A DNA stretch of 6,145 bases, taken from assembly GCA_937914675.1 (NCBI GenBank), contig CALDOC010000526.1:1-6145 (forward strand). The letters run 5' to 3'. Shown here piece by piece: positions 1 through 5,235 of the stretch. Below the pieces are notes generated by a model that saw nothing but the letters and a program-made list of their open reading frames with translations, had not been told where the DNA came from and did not search any database. Each line of letters starts with the position of its first letter. Within the stretch, counting starts at the first letter, position 1. Made by a program: the position numbers and the translations under genes. This stretch comes from an uncultured Sulfurimonas sp. GTDB taxonomy: Bacteria; Campylobacterota; Campylobacteria; Campylobacterales; Sulfurimonadaceae.

Positions 1-551
1 TCTTCGTCTAAAGTATCTTCGCTTATTATTTCAATCGAACTAAGCCCTATGATTTTTTCATTAAAAACGGCGGCCTCTTCGTAACTATGCATAACTTGTA
101 AAAAGTACTTCTTCGCGTAAGCTCCACTCTGTCTGTCTAAACTAGCGTTATTCTCAATCATGATGCGTTTTACGAGACTTTGCGTGATATTTACTAGGGT
201 CACCACTTTAAAGTTCTCCGCGCTCATGTCAATGTTTACGGCAAACGCCTGAGGTTCGTAACTTTGATTTAACATGCTGACGATTCTATCTATCTCGTCA
301 ATCATCATAATAGAGTCGAACCATGAATCGCCCTCAGCTATTTTACTTTTGTTAAAGTAGGATGGATGCGGGACAAAGTGATCCAACAATGAACTAAAAT
401 TTTCACTATACTCATTAGTGGATGAGACTCCGAAAAAAGAGTTGAACGCGTCATTCGTTAAAACGAGCTCATCCCCTTCAAAAATCGCTACTAAATCTTT
501 TTGAGTGTTGATAAGGCTTTTTATCAAATCCATGTATGTATTATCTATCAT
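1..551 (-). CDS. PAS-domain protein with degenerate GGDEF-like segment (3' end outside window)
   Basis: The frame stays open for 183 codons from an ATG at 551 to the left edge, so the C-terminus is missing. Residues about 12-125 look like a PAS sensor domain: LVAIFEGDELVLTNDAFNSF resembles the PAS N-terminal strand and N-x-AF core, and the segment ends in VVTLVNITQSL, like the usual V-x-DIT exit. Residues 137-150 (SLDRQSGAYAKKYF) align by eye with the D-x-LTGLYNRRYF start of GGDEF domains, but the Asp and most of LTG are altered. The part that would hold GGDEF itself begins only at the edge. No transmembrane segment is seen, so it is probably cytoplasmic. It is likely a signalling protein, perhaps with a non-catalytic cyclase-like module. 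ATG 551 was chosen because a -10 box lies just upstream and earlier in-frame starts are closed; Met7 at 533 is an alternative. The Shine-Dalgarno is weak. The ligand is unknown. Confidence 0.75.
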   Translation of the reverse strand, partial: MIDNTYMDLIKSLINTQKDLVAIFEGDELVLTNDAFNSFFGVSSTNEYSENFSSLLDHFVPHPSYFNKSKIAEGDSWFDSIMMIDEIDRIVSMLNQSYEPQAFAVNIDMSAENFKVVTLVNITQSLVKRIMIENNASLDRQSGAYAKKYFLQVMHSYEEAAVFNEKIIGLSSIEIISEDTLDE

Positions 552-579
552 AATGACTCACTATTTTTTATTTTTTTAC

Positions 580-585
580 ATTATA
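580..585 (-). promoter_or_regulatory. Candidate sigma-70 -10 box for the PAS gene
   Basis: A perfect TATAAT on the minus strand, preceded by TTTCGC and an AT-rich stretch, ends 28 nt before the ATG at 551. It has no good -35 box, which is normal for Campylobacterota promoters. It would give a leader of roughly 20 nt. It lies in the 70-bp gap after the methyltransferase gene and suggests the PAS gene can be transcribed separately. Confidence 0.5.
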
Positions 586-621
586 GCGAAACTAATTTTA
601 TTTTTATGACCGAATGGTTCT

Positions 622-1203
622 TTATTTCAAAAAAGCGACGGTGACGTCACCTTGTAAATATCCATCTTTGATAATCACTTTTTTTACATGCAACTCTTTT
701 GAAATTGATTCTATTTTAGCGCTCGTGAGGTAATTGTAGGTTTCGCTTTTTTTGTCTCCATGAAGCGCGTTGAAAATAAATCCTCGCTTGGATGATTTGT
801 AGCAATTTTGAATAAACAGATACGTTTCAAAAGCCGTTAAAATATTTAACGCTCCGCTACATACGTAGTAATCTTTAGTCGGTAATTTATCCCGAGTGAC
901 GTCGGCGACGATGATGTCGCATTGGGTTTTTTTTGAGGCGATGGCGGCGGTCTCTTGGATGGAATCAACGCCGACGTACTCTTTTGGAGTTTTGTTTTTT
1001 TCGTTTAAGTAAAGATAGAAGTCCCCAAAACCGCAACCGGCGTCGGCAACGCTAAAGCTCTTTAAATCTTGAGGCAAAAGTTCTAAAATCGCGTCAAAAC
1101 GAACGAGTTGACTCTCTTGCGACAACCAATTGAGTCCTTTGGCGCAAACGCCGTGCGCTTTTACGGCCGAGGAGTAAAACTTTTCGTTATTTATGCGAGG
1201 CAT
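622..1203 (-). CDS. Class I SAM-dependent methyltransferase, substrate unknown
   Basis: This 193-residue protein has a Rossmann-type methyltransferase core. Motif I is VADAGCGFGDFYLYL at residues 52-66. It is followed by the strand-2 acidic residue that would bind the SAM ribose (EYVGVD, D80), an IVADV segment (D101), and a motif IV-like DYYVCSGALNIL at 111-122. The strand GFIFNAL at 141-147 and a C-terminal VTVAFLK are typical of the fold. It is short and has no extra substrate-recognition domain, so the substrate (small molecule, quinone precursor or macromolecule) cannot be told from sequence. The N-terminal helix region (KFYSSAVKAHGVCAKGLNWL) may form the lid. The ATG at 1203 has AAGGAA 10 nt upstream. 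The gene is divergent from msrA and shares its 127-bp promoter region. The fold is secure; the function is open. Confidence 0.85.
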   Translation of the reverse strand: MPRINNEKFYSSAVKAHGVCAKGLNWLSQESQLVRFDAILELLPQDLKSFSVADAGCGFGDFYLYLNEKNKTPKEYVGVDSIQETAAIASKKTQCDIIVADVTRDKLPTKDYYVCSGALNILTAFETYLFIQNCYKSSKRGFIFNALHGDKKSETYNYLTSAKIESISKELHVKKVIIKDGYLQGDVTVAFLK

Positions 1204-1213
1204 TTAATTTTGA

Positions 1214-1219
1214 TTCCTT
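1214..1219 (-). promoter_or_regulatory. Ribosome binding site of the methyltransferase gene
   Basis: AAGGAA on the minus strand lies 10 nt before the ATG at 1203. The spacing is slightly long but supports this start codon. Confidence 0.5.
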
Positions 1220-1262
1220 ATAAAACTTTTTTTGTAATAGGGCTTAATTTTTTTGGATAAAG

Positions 1263-1279
1263 AAATATATATTATATTT
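1263..1279. repeat. AT-only inverted repeat (7-3-7) in the divergent promoter region
   Basis: AAATATA at 1263-1269 and TATATTT at 1273-1279 are perfect reverse complements around a 3-nt centre. The right arm overlaps the minus-strand TATAAT at 1276-1271. It could be an operator shared by msrA and the methyltransferase gene, or chance symmetry in a very AT-rich stretch. Confidence 0.4.
1271..1276 (-). promoter_or_regulatory. Candidate -10 box for the methyltransferase gene
   Basis: TATAAT on the minus strand lies about 67 nt upstream of the ATG at 1203 and would give a leader of about 60 nt. No convincing -35 box is visible. The surrounding sequence is so AT-rich that other positions, for example TATTAC at 1239-1234, cannot be excluded. 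Confidence 0.35.
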
Positions 1280-1313
1280 TACAAGAGTATTGCGTAATAA
1301 TTGACTAAAATAT

Positions 1314-1329
1314 TATAATGGGAATTATA
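1314..1329 (+). promoter_or_regulatory. Inverted repeat containing a -10-like box and enclosing the msrA ribosome binding site
   Basis: TATAAT at 1314-1319 and ATTATA at 1324-1329 form a perfect 6-bp inverted repeat around GGGA (1320-1323). GGGA sits 7 nt before the msrA ATG at 1331 and is the only Shine-Dalgarno-like sequence there. The left arm is a perfect -10 hexamer, but a transcript from it would start near 1326 and lose the GGGA. TTGACT at 1301-1306 is too close (7 nt) to be its -35. The true msrA promoter may therefore lie further upstream, for example in TAATAAT around 1295-1301 or TATATT around 1268-1278. The element could be a repressor site, a weak RNA hairpin or chance. Confidence 0.45.
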
Positions 1330-1330
1330 C

Positions 1331-1858
1331 ATGAAAAGAGAAAGATTGGTTTTGGGCGGTGGATGTTTTTGGTGCGTTGAAGCGGTGTTTTCAGAAGTAA
1401 AAGGAGTTTTAAGCGCCATTAGCGGCTATGCCGGAGGCTTGCGAGCAAATCCAAGCTATGAAAACGTTTGCACGGGAGCGACGGGTCATGCTGAAATCGT
1501 GGATATTTTGTACGATAGCGAGATCATTAGCGCCTCGGAGTTGTTAGATATATTTTTTGTCATTCACAATCCAACGACTTTAAATCAACAAGGCGCGGAT
1601 AGAGGAACGCAGTATCGTTCCGTAGTTTACTATGACAGCGAAGAAGAAAAAGAGATTATTTTGGAATCAATCAAAAAGAATCAATCAAAGTTTAATGATA
1701 AGATAGTTACGCAAGTTGCCAAACTGCCAGAGGTGTTTCGAGCTGAGACTTATCATCAAAATTATTATAAACTCAACTCGAATCAAGGGTATTGTCAAGT
1801 GGTTATAGCTCCTAAATTGCAAAAATTTATGACGACTTTTCCAGAGAAAATAGGGTGA
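1331..1858 (+). CDS. msrA: Peptide methionine sulfoxide reductase MsrA
   Basis: This enzyme reduces the S-epimer of methionine sulfoxide, free or in proteins, back to methionine, normally with thioredoxin as reductant; it acts in the cytoplasm and repairs oxidative damage. The 175-residue length is that of a single-domain MsrA with no fused MsrB. The signature GGGCFWCVEAVF sits at residues 9-20 with catalytic Cys12; Cys15 makes it the GCFWC variant. Other family landmarks are VCTGATGHAE (46-55, with the conserved Glu), NPTTLNQQGADRGTQYRS (80-97), and a C-terminal YHQNYYKLN followed by Cys155, the likely resolving cysteine. There is no signal peptide. The start is fixed by the short N-terminus before GGGCFWC and by GGGA 7 nt upstream. 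It is divergent from the methyltransferase gene and 57 nt upstream of a flavoprotein oxidoreductase gene on the same strand. Identification is secure. Confidence 0.97.
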   Translation: MKRERLVLGGGCFWCVEAVFSEVKGVLSAISGYAGGLRANPSYENVCTGATGHAEIVDILYDSEIISASELLDIFFVIHNPTTLNQQGADRGTQYRSVVYYDSEEEKEIILESIKKNQSKFNDKIVTQVAKLPEVFRAETYHQNYYKLNSNQGYCQVVIAPKLQKFMTTFPEKIG

Positions 1859-1873
1859 ATCAACAATAAATCA

Positions 1874-1882
1874 TGATAAAAT
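1874..1882 (+). promoter_or_regulatory. Candidate extended -10 promoter for the flavoprotein gene
   Basis: TGATAAAAT resembles the -10 elements commonly seen in Campylobacterota and lies 33 nt before the ATG at 1916. It allows the oxidoreductase gene to be transcribed independently of msrA. No terminator is seen between the two genes, so read-through is also possible. Confidence 0.4.
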
Positions 1883-1903
1883 CCCGCTTTATGAGATCTA
1901 ACC

Positions 1904-1909
1904 AAAGGA
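1904..1909 (+). promoter_or_regulatory. Ribosome binding site of the flavoprotein gene
   Basis: AAAGGA ends 6 nt before the ATG at 1916, an ideal spacing that settles this start codon. Confidence 0.7.
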
Positions 1910-1915
1910 CGCTTC

Positions 1916-2881
1916 ATGAGTGATATGTACGAATTAGCCATTGTGGGCGCGGGTCCCGCTGGGATTGCGACCGCCGTTGAGAGTTATCTTCAAGGCGTGA
2001 GAAATATCGTTTTGCTTGAAAAAGAGGCAAACCACAACTCCACAATAAGAAAATTTTACAAAGACAACAAAAGAGTCGACGTTGACTGGAAAGGTCAAAA
2101 AGTGGAACTTGACGGTCGCATTTATTTTGTAGATGGGACCAAGGAGAGCACTTTAGACTTTTTTGACGAGATTTTAGAACACCATTCCGTTGAACTGCAA
2201 ACTCATGTCGAGGTCGCTTCCATAAAAAAAGAAGATGGCTACTTCGAGGTGTTTATGTCGGGAAAAAGCGTAAAAGCTAAAAACGTGGTTGTAACCATAG
2301 GTCGCATGGGCAAGCCAAACAAACCTGAGTACAAAGTCCCCATTAGTCTAAGAAAAAAGATTGGTTATACTCTTGATGGATGCGACGAGGGTGAAAAGGT
2401 CTTGGTTGTTGGTGGTGGAGATAGCGCTCTTGAGTACGCGCTTGAGTTGAGCGGTAAAAACGAAGTTTCCATTTGTTACCGAGGAGAGACGTTTCATCGC
2501 GCCAATCCAACAAATCAAACTAACATTGCCAACGCCATCATAAACAAAAAAATTTCCCTCATTCTTGGCGTAAACATAGATGGCTTGGAAGATGACGATG
2601 GCAGAGTAAAAGCGCTTTTTAACGAAGCGCCACCTGAGAGTTTCGACAGAGTCGTTTACGCCATCGGCGGAACGACTCCAAGCGGCTTCCTCTCTGGTTC
2701 TGGCATCAGAGAAATTAACGGTAAACCTTTTCATGACGAGAATTATGAGACGAACGTCAAAGGTCTTTTTGTGGCGGGCGACATTACGCAAGAGTCTGGC
2801 GGAAGCATCGCTCTTGGTCTCAACCATGGGTACGCGATCGCTTGTTACATTAAAGGGGACTGCGTAATTTCTAGGGGGTAG
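1916..2881 (+). CDS. FAD/NAD(P)-dependent oxidoreductase, YpdA-like or thioredoxin-reductase-like, without CxxC
   Basis: This 321-residue two-dinucleotide-binding flavoprotein has an FAD-binding GAGPAG at 11-16, with Glu35 at the end of the second strand to hold the ribose. A second Rossmann motif, VVGGGDSALEYA at 164-175, should bind NAD(P)H. The C-terminal FAD contact GLFVAGDI is at 283-290, followed by the Gly-rich SGGSIALGLNHGYAIA. Its four cysteines (156, 187, 310, 316) form no CxxC pair, so it is not a classical thioredoxin reductase. It fits the group that includes YpdA/bacilliredoxin reductase and ferredoxin-NADP reductase-like proteins. The electron acceptor is unknown. It is probably soluble and cytoplasmic. 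It follows msrA on the same strand and could serve a thiol or redox-repair system, but this is inferred from neighbourhood only. Its 3' end overlaps the convergent AMMECR1-like gene by 11 bp. Confidence is high for the family and low for the substrate. Confidence 0.88.
   Translation: MSDMYELAIVGAGPAGIATAVESYLQGVRNIVLLEKEANHNSTIRKFYKDNKRVDVDWKGQKVELDGRIYFVDGTKESTLDFFDEILEHHSVELQTHVEVASIKKEDGYFEVFMSGKSVKAKNVVVTIGRMGKPNKPEYKVPISLRKKIGYTLDGCDEGEKVLVVGGGDSALEYALELSGKNEVSICYRGETFHRANPTNQTNIANAIINKKISLILGVNIDGLEDDDGRVKALFNEAPPESFDRVVYAIGGTTPSGFLSGSGIREINGKPFHDENYETNVKGLFVAGDITQESGGSIALGLNHGYAIACYIKGDCVISRG
2871..2881. other. Tail-to-tail overlap of two convergent genes
   Basis: The plus-strand oxidoreductase ends with TAG at 2879-2881 and the minus-strand AMMECR1-like gene ends with TAG at 2873-2871. 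The two coding sequences therefore share 11 bp. No hairpin followed by T-tract was seen on either side within the nearby coding ends, so each transcript probably runs antisense into the other gene. Confidence 0.85.
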
Positions 2882-3227
2882 CTTTTATAATGGGGGCGTC
2901 TTTTTCGCTCATGTCTCCATCTTGAGTGCTGAGTATAAGCTCGATTTCACAATGCAAATATTCGGATGTGGTTAAAGGTGAAAAATTTTTATCTTCAAAA
3001 ACGGCTTTTTTTGCGCCAATGATTATGTTGTAAAGCAAAGAATTTGAATCCGAAGTGACGCAAGACCCTCTAAGTTCATTCTCAAGATAGATATTTATAG
3101 TCGTAGGAATGGGCTCATTTAGAAGAGGGTGCTCTAAAATAAGAGCTTTTTTGTCTATGCTGTTTTTTGCTTCATAGACTTCGACGATTGAGTCGCGAGC
3201 AAGTTGCAAAAGTACTGAACGAGCCAT
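2871..3227 (-). CDS. Short AMMECR1-like protein of unknown function
   Basis: This 118-residue protein resembles the central part of the AMMECR1 family (the A protein of the AmmeMemoRadiSam group). Visible landmarks are LLQLARDSIVEVY at 6-18, like the LLxLAR start of the family; ELRGSCVT at 51-58, where the family has an LRGC(I/V)G motif; and AKKAVFEDKNFSPLTTSEY at 72-90, like the A-x-x-AAF-x-D-x-RF-x-PL stretch. It ends about 20 residues later, while typical AMMECR1 domains are about 170-200 residues, so the C-terminal part is absent. The ending is natural, not a window cut. The start overlaps the antiporter stop by 1 nt (TAATG), with AAAGGT 9 nt upstream, so it is probably translated by coupling. 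No Memo or radical-SAM partner of that group is present here (BioB is a different radical-SAM family). Assignment is by eye, and the function is unknown even for the family. Confidence 0.7.
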   Translation of the reverse strand: MARSVLLQLARDSIVEVYEAKNSIDKKALILEHPLLNEPIPTTINIYLENELRGSCVTSDSNSLLYNIIIGAKKAVFEDKNFSPLTTSEYLHCEIELILSTQDGDMSEKDAPIIKATP

Positions 3228-4381
3228 TACAAATTTACCTTTAGTTTATAGTTGTTTAGAATCTTGATGATAATCATAACGCTAATAACCTGAAACAACG
3301 CCGCTAAGATAAACGCGTAGTAGTGAAGTTCGTCAATGGAGTTCGCCGAATACGCCAAAGTCGCCATGGCGATAAGCAGAGTGAGAGGCATGGAGTGAGA
3401 TAGTCCCATAAGAATGGAGTCCACGAACTTCAACTCCTTCATAAACACGAGCGACGCGATGACTCTCATGACAATCATCAGTACGGTAATCACAAACGCC
3501 TTCGAGATTAGGCCTTGTATCCATAAGGCGTCGAGGTGAAACGAACTCCCGATGTGAATGAAAAATATGGGAATTAAAAATCCAAAACCATACGAAGCGA
3601 GTTTTTCGGGAAGCTCATGTTTATGCTCAAAAAACGTGGGGATGAAAATACCCGCCAAAAACGCGCCAAACGCGAGTTCGAGTTTGAGAAAAAGCATGGC
3701 TCCAACCAAAAGAAAAAATATTCCCATCGAAAGTCTTATGTCCTGCTCTTTGTTGTCATCATGGGGCATAAGCATCGTTGAGACTTTTGGAAACCACCAA
3801 AAGAGCAGAGTCACGGCGTGAAAAAACAAAAACATAAAAAGCAAAAAGGCGCTAAGGGCCATGATTGTTTGAAATAGTTTAAGGCCAAAGCCCGTTTGCA
3901 ACGCCGCAGAGGTTATGGTCAAGATCACTATGCTCACAACTTCTCCAATGCCACCTACCGTCATGGAAAAAGCCAGCCATGGGGTTTTGCCATACTCTTT
4001 TGAAAGAGCGGCGACAAGACCAACGGAGATGAGAGGCAGCAGCACCATAAAAATGTTTCCAAGATGAAAGTAGAGAGAAAAGGCGATGGAAAATCCATAA
4101 AGAATGGCTAGATAAAGCAAGACTTTTTTTATAATTCTTGATGGAGTTTTGAGAACGTTTTTGAGATTGATTTCCGTTCCGGCTATGAACATAAGGTATA
4201 AAAATCCAAGTTCCGCCACTATGTCAAAAAGATGCTCGTCATGTAAAAAGCCAAAATACCCGAGGATGGAACCTAGTATGATTTCTATGGGAGTGGTGGG
4301 CAGTTTTAAGTACTTTGCAAAAAATGGAGAGAACATTATAATGAGAGAAATTGTAACTATTATTGTAATGTTATCACTCAT
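3227..4381 (-). CDS. CPA2-family cation:proton antiporter (Kef-type membrane domain only)
   Basis: This 384-residue, very hydrophobic protein has about 11-13 predicted membrane helices, roughly at 5-24, 31-47, 53-68, 84-107, 110-127, 136-160, 168-195, 215-234, 236-251, 262-284, 292-314, 322-346 and 353-375. It matches the Na+/H+ exchanger fold of the CPA2 (Kef/NapA) family: LKLPTTPIEIILGSILGYFG at 25-44, FLYLMFIAGTEINL at 60-73, and AFGAFLAGIFIP at 237-248. It likely exchanges Na+ or K+ for H+ across the inner membrane. It lacks the C-terminal TrkA-N/RCK nucleotide-binding domain of KefB/KefC, so it should not be gated that way. In the helix that usually carries the Asp-containing ion-binding pair, it reads GGIGEVVSIV (143-152), so Glu147 would be the key carboxylate. 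It starts 11 nt after bioB, using an AGGA inside the bioB stop region, and overlaps the next gene by 1 nt. The ion specificity is unknown. Confidence 0.88.
   Translation of the reverse strand: MSDNITIIVTISLIIMFSPFFAKYLKLPTTPIEIILGSILGYFGFLHDEHLFDIVAELGFLYLMFIAGTEINLKNVLKTPSRIIKKVLLYLAILYGFSIAFSLYFHLGNIFMVLLPLISVGLVAALSKEYGKTPWLAFSMTVGGIGEVVSIVILTITSAALQTGFGLKLFQTIMALSAFLLFMFLFFHAVTLLFWWFPKVSTMLMPHDDNKEQDIRLSMGIFFLLVGAMLFLKLELAFGAFLAGIFIPTFFEHKHELPEKLASYGFGFLIPIFFIHIGSSFHLDALWIQGLISKAFVITVLMIVMRVIASLVFMKELKFVDSILMGLSHSMPLTLLIAMATLAYSANSIDELHYYAFILAALFQVISVMIIIKILNNYKLKVNL
3237..3242 (-). promoter_or_regulatory. Ribosome binding site of the AMMECR1-like gene, inside the antiporter gene
   Basis: AAAGGT on the minus strand lies 9 nt before the ATG at 3227, within the last codons of the antiporter. 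With the TAATG junction it supports translational coupling. Confidence 0.5.
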
Positions 4382-4390
4382 CTTTTGAAA

Positions 4391-4394
4391 TCCT
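4391..4394 (-). promoter_or_regulatory. Antiporter ribosome binding site overlapping the bioB stop codon
   Basis: The bioB end TAGGAT contains AGGA, 9 nt before the antiporter ATG at 4381. Two bases of the stop codon are shared with this Shine-Dalgarno, which ties initiation to ribosomes leaving bioB. Confidence 0.5.
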
Positions 4395-5235
4395 ATACTT
4401 TTTTTGCGACTTCAAGCTTTAACGATTTGAGCATCTCTAAATCTTTGCTCATGGCTCTTCCCGCCGTCGTCAAGTAGTTTCCAATGACGATGGAGTTCGC
4501 TCCAACGCCAAAAATCTCGTTTTGCCTATCGCCAAACATGAGCTCGCGACCGCCTGCGACCATGATTCTTTGGGCTTTTGGTATCGTCTCTCGCGTCAAC
4601 TTCACCAAAGATAGCGCCTCTTCAATCGTTAAAGAGTTTGGTTGAAGTTCCAACGCTTCGTTGTGATGGTAAAAGTTGATGGGAACCGACGTAGGATTGA
4701 GAGACGCCAACGAGCGCAACATGGAGATTCTATCTTCTTGCGTCTCCCCTAGACCAAAAATTCCGCCGGTTATGAGAGTGAGACCGGCTTCGTTGACGTT
4801 TAGACAAGTTTCGTAGCGTTCGCTCCAAGGATGCGTGGTGCATATCTGCGGATAAAAATCTTCACTCGTTTCCAAGTTGTGATTGTACGCTTTTACTCCG
4901 GCTTCTTTTAAAGTAAGCAGTTGTTCCACGCTCGCCGTTCCATTGCAGGCGATGAGGCGCAGCTCTGGCGCCACCTCGATTACCGCCTTCGCCACGTCGC
5001 AGACAAACTTGAGGGTTTTGTCATTTAGCCCTTTATCGGCGGTTACGAGACAAAAGCCCAACGCTCCGTTGTCTCTCGCTCTGATGGCTTCTTCTTTTAT
5101 CTTTTCAATCGGTTTTTGTTTGTATCTCTCTATGTCGGCTTTGTATCTCACGCTTTGAGAGCAAAATTTGCAATCTTCTTTGCAAGTGCCACTATTGATG
5201 TTGCAGATTGAACATAAAAAAATTTCTTCACTCAT
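4393..5235 (-). CDS. bioB: Biotin synthase BioB, short form with an altered auxiliary-cluster ligand
   Basis: This radical-SAM enzyme inserts sulfur into dethiobiotin to make biotin, the last step of the pathway. The 280-residue protein has the SAM/[4Fe-4S] motif CKEDCKFC with Cys18, Cys22 and Cys25, then CSQSVRY, as in BioB. Further family landmarks are GALGFCLVTA (57-66), LIACNGTAS (94-102), KAYNHNLETS (115-124), ITGGIFGLGE (155-164), VPINFY (184-189) and MVAGGRELMFGDRQ (225-238). It lacks the roughly 35-residue N-terminal extension of the E. coli enzyme, as do Campylobacter and Helicobacter BioB. Matched to E. coli, the second-cluster ligands Cys97, Cys128 and Arg260 are present as Cys62, Cys97 and Arg230. 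The Cys188 position is Ile155 (ATA codon at 4773-4771). The start is supported by AAAAGGAGT 6 nt upstream and overlaps the phosphoesterase stop by 1 nt. No other bio genes are in the window. Confidence 0.95.
   Translation of the reverse strand: MSEEIFLCSICNINSGTCKEDCKFCSQSVRYKADIERYKQKPIEKIKEEAIRARDNGALGFCLVTADKGLNDKTLKFVCDVAKAVIEVAPELRLIACNGTASVEQLLTLKEAGVKAYNHNLETSEDFYPQICTTHPWSERYETCLNVNEAGLTLITGGIFGLGETQEDRISMLRSLASLNPTSVPINFYHHNEALELQPNSLTIEEALSLVKLTRETIPKAQRIMVAGGRELMFGDRQNEIFGVGANSIVIGNYLTTAGRAMSKDLEMLKSLKLEVAKKV

Noticed and set aside
1301..1319. TTGACT plus TATAAT as a classical sigma-70 promoter for msrA
   Set aside because: The boxes are only 7 nt apart instead of about 17, so they cannot form one promoter.
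1871..1899. Possible terminator hairpin between msrA and the flavoprotein gene
   Set aside because: Only about 5 AU pairs (ATAAA with TTTAT) form before a mismatch, and no T-tract follows. The segment is better read as a -10 element.
2348..2827. Long minus-strand open frame (159 codons) inside the flavoprotein gene
   Set aside because: It lies wholly antisense to a gene with clear FAD and NAD(P) motifs, has a low-complexity charged translation with no recognisable domain, and has no supporting start signal.
2834..2841. GCGATCGC palindrome
   Set aside because: A single copy inside coding sequence with no repeats elsewhere in the window, so it is explained by codons alone.
3333..3524. Minus-strand open frame overlapping the antiporter in another frame
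   Set aside because: Its translation resembles no protein, while the antiporter frame has continuous membrane helices through the region.
3558..3821. Plus-strand open frame antisense to the antiporter
   Set aside because: It is Ser/Lys/Pro-rich with no domain, a shadow of membrane-helix codons on the opposite strand.
4149..4388. Plus-strand open frame antisense to the antiporter start
   Set aside because: It is a shadow with no recognisable motif and covers a well-supported start region on the other strand.
4883..5158. Plus-strand open frame antisense to bioB
   Set aside because: The BioB frame carries conserved motifs throughout, and the antisense translation is Ser/Ala/Leu-rich noise.
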